In this document: positions 5,790-6,003 of the stretch, in pieces
Numbering within the stretch: the first letter of the stretch is position 1
Layout of the letters: the number at the start of each line of letters is the position of its first letter
NCBI GenBank assembly: GCA_022574065.1
Contig: JACZST010000124.1
Coordinates: forward strand, 1-6,003
Length of the DNA stretch: 6,003 bases
Reading direction: 5' to 3'
Source of the DNA: Acidobacteriota bacterium
Lineage (GTDB): Bacteria; Actinomycetota; Acidimicrobiia; Spongiisociales; UBA5794
Translations under genes and position numbers: made by a program
Notes under the pieces: model-generated
Seen by the model: only the letters and a program-made list of their open reading frames with translations
What the model was told of the DNA's origin: nothing
Database searches by the model: none

Positions 5790-5942
5790 CCTCCCCGACG
5801 GTCCCAAACCAGGCCACCGGCCCCACCGACAGCAGCCCTGAAGCTCAACTCGGTGGCGAAAGAGGCCACTGGATGATCATTGGACGCCCGACACGGCAAC
5901 GACGACCTGAACATCGGGCAGCACACCCCCAGCCCCCTTTGC
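5790..5942. other. Non-coding right end of the insertion sequence
   Basis: This is the stretch between the transposase stop and the right inverted repeat. I see no gene in it. It has a small GTGGC/GCCAC stem (5853-5857 with 5865-5869, loop of seven) and an 8-bp palindrome ATGATCAT (5873-5880). Neither has a T-run, so no clear terminator is present. Confidence 0.6.
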
Positions 5943-5953
5943 TCAGCAGACTC
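5943..5953 (-). repeat. Right terminal inverted repeat of the insertion sequence
   Basis: TCAGCAGACTC is the exact complement, read in reverse, of the left end at 4195-4205. It marks the right limit of the element. Confidence 0.9.
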
Positions 5954-5957
5954 CTAG
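5954..5957. repeat. Right CTAG, probable target-site duplication of the insertion sequence
   Basis: This is the second copy of the CTAG found at 4191-4194. The 46 bases after it (5958-6003) are the native sequence that once followed mrp directly; no gene can be called in so short a stretch. Confidence 0.65.
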
Positions 5958-6003
5958 CGCATATGTGCTGTGATTTCAGGTGGTCATCGCAACGCTTCGG
6001 CGA

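Larger units (their letters stand above)
4195..5953 (+). mobile_element. Complete IS1182-like insertion sequence, about 1.76 kb
   Basis: The element is bounded by perfect inverted repeats GAGTCTGCTGA at the left (4195-4205) and its complement at the right (5943-5953). CTAG lies outside each end and a single intact transposase gene reads rightward inside. Length, gene content and transposase type fit the IS1182 family. There are 65 bases before the transposase start and 164 after its stop; these hold the ends and no gene. Both ends and the gene are intact, so the insertion looks fairly recent and potentially active. It lies exactly at the 3' end of mrp and separates that gene from its native downstream sequence. 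If CTAG is counted as part of the repeats, the limits become 4191-5957. Confidence 0.88.

Noticed and set aside
5939..5967. Outward hybrid promoter at the right end of the insertion sequence (TTGCTC, 17 bases, TATGTG)
   Set aside because: Both boxes match the consensus poorly and no downstream gene is visible in the window to give it meaning.
1..6003. CRISPR array, tRNA, rRNA, toxin-antitoxin or phage genes
   Set aside because: I looked for spaced direct repeats, tRNA-like arms and small gene pairs and found none.

Overview
The window is GC-rich chromosomal DNA from a bacterium, most likely a high-GC actinobacterium. The evidence is the codon composition, strong Shine-Dalgarno sites on several genes, and an Mrp ATPase and an IscA/ErpA-type protein that read like mycobacterial homologues recalled from memory. 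I cannot place it more finely. No rRNA, tRNA or CRISPR array is visible.

Layout. Positions 1-2962 hold four genes that all read leftward (minus strand). In transcription order they are an A-type Fe-S carrier (2962-2615), a RidA-family imine/enamine deaminase (2512-2132), an ALDH7-family aldehyde dehydrogenase resembling L-piperidine-6-carboxylate dehydrogenase (2000-486), and the first 163 residues of an alanine-rich membrane-anchored protein that runs off the left edge. The last two overlap by ATGA. A 14-bp stem hairpin and a repeat-like GC-rich stretch separate ridA from the dehydrogenase. An 86-bp divergent intergenic region separates the Fe-S carrier from a rightward mrp gene (3049-4194), which encodes a MIP18-domain plus P-loop ATPase of the Fe-S assembly type.

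Mobile element. Immediately at the mrp stop codon sits a complete IS1182-like insertion sequence (about 4195-5953). It encodes one intact 509-residue DDE transposase, has perfect 11-bp terminal inverted repeats, and is flanked by CTAG on both sides, which looks like a 4-bp target duplication. The left CTAG contains the mrp TAG stop codon, so the insertion left the mrp product unchanged while separating it from its native downstream DNA. Only 46 bases of that DNA (5958-6003) are in the window.

How the genes fit together. The divergent pair (A-type carrier and Mrp) points to Fe-S cluster delivery. RidA plus an ALDH7 enzyme suggests handling of reactive imines and semialdehydes, plausibly in lysine/pipecolate catabolism, though this is inferred from family membership. 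I did not find a clearly new multi-gene system. The most noteworthy points are the insertion exactly at a stop codon, the absence of the C-terminal CxxC motif in Mrp, the coupled uncharacterised membrane protein, and the hairpin/repeat upstream of the dehydrogenase.
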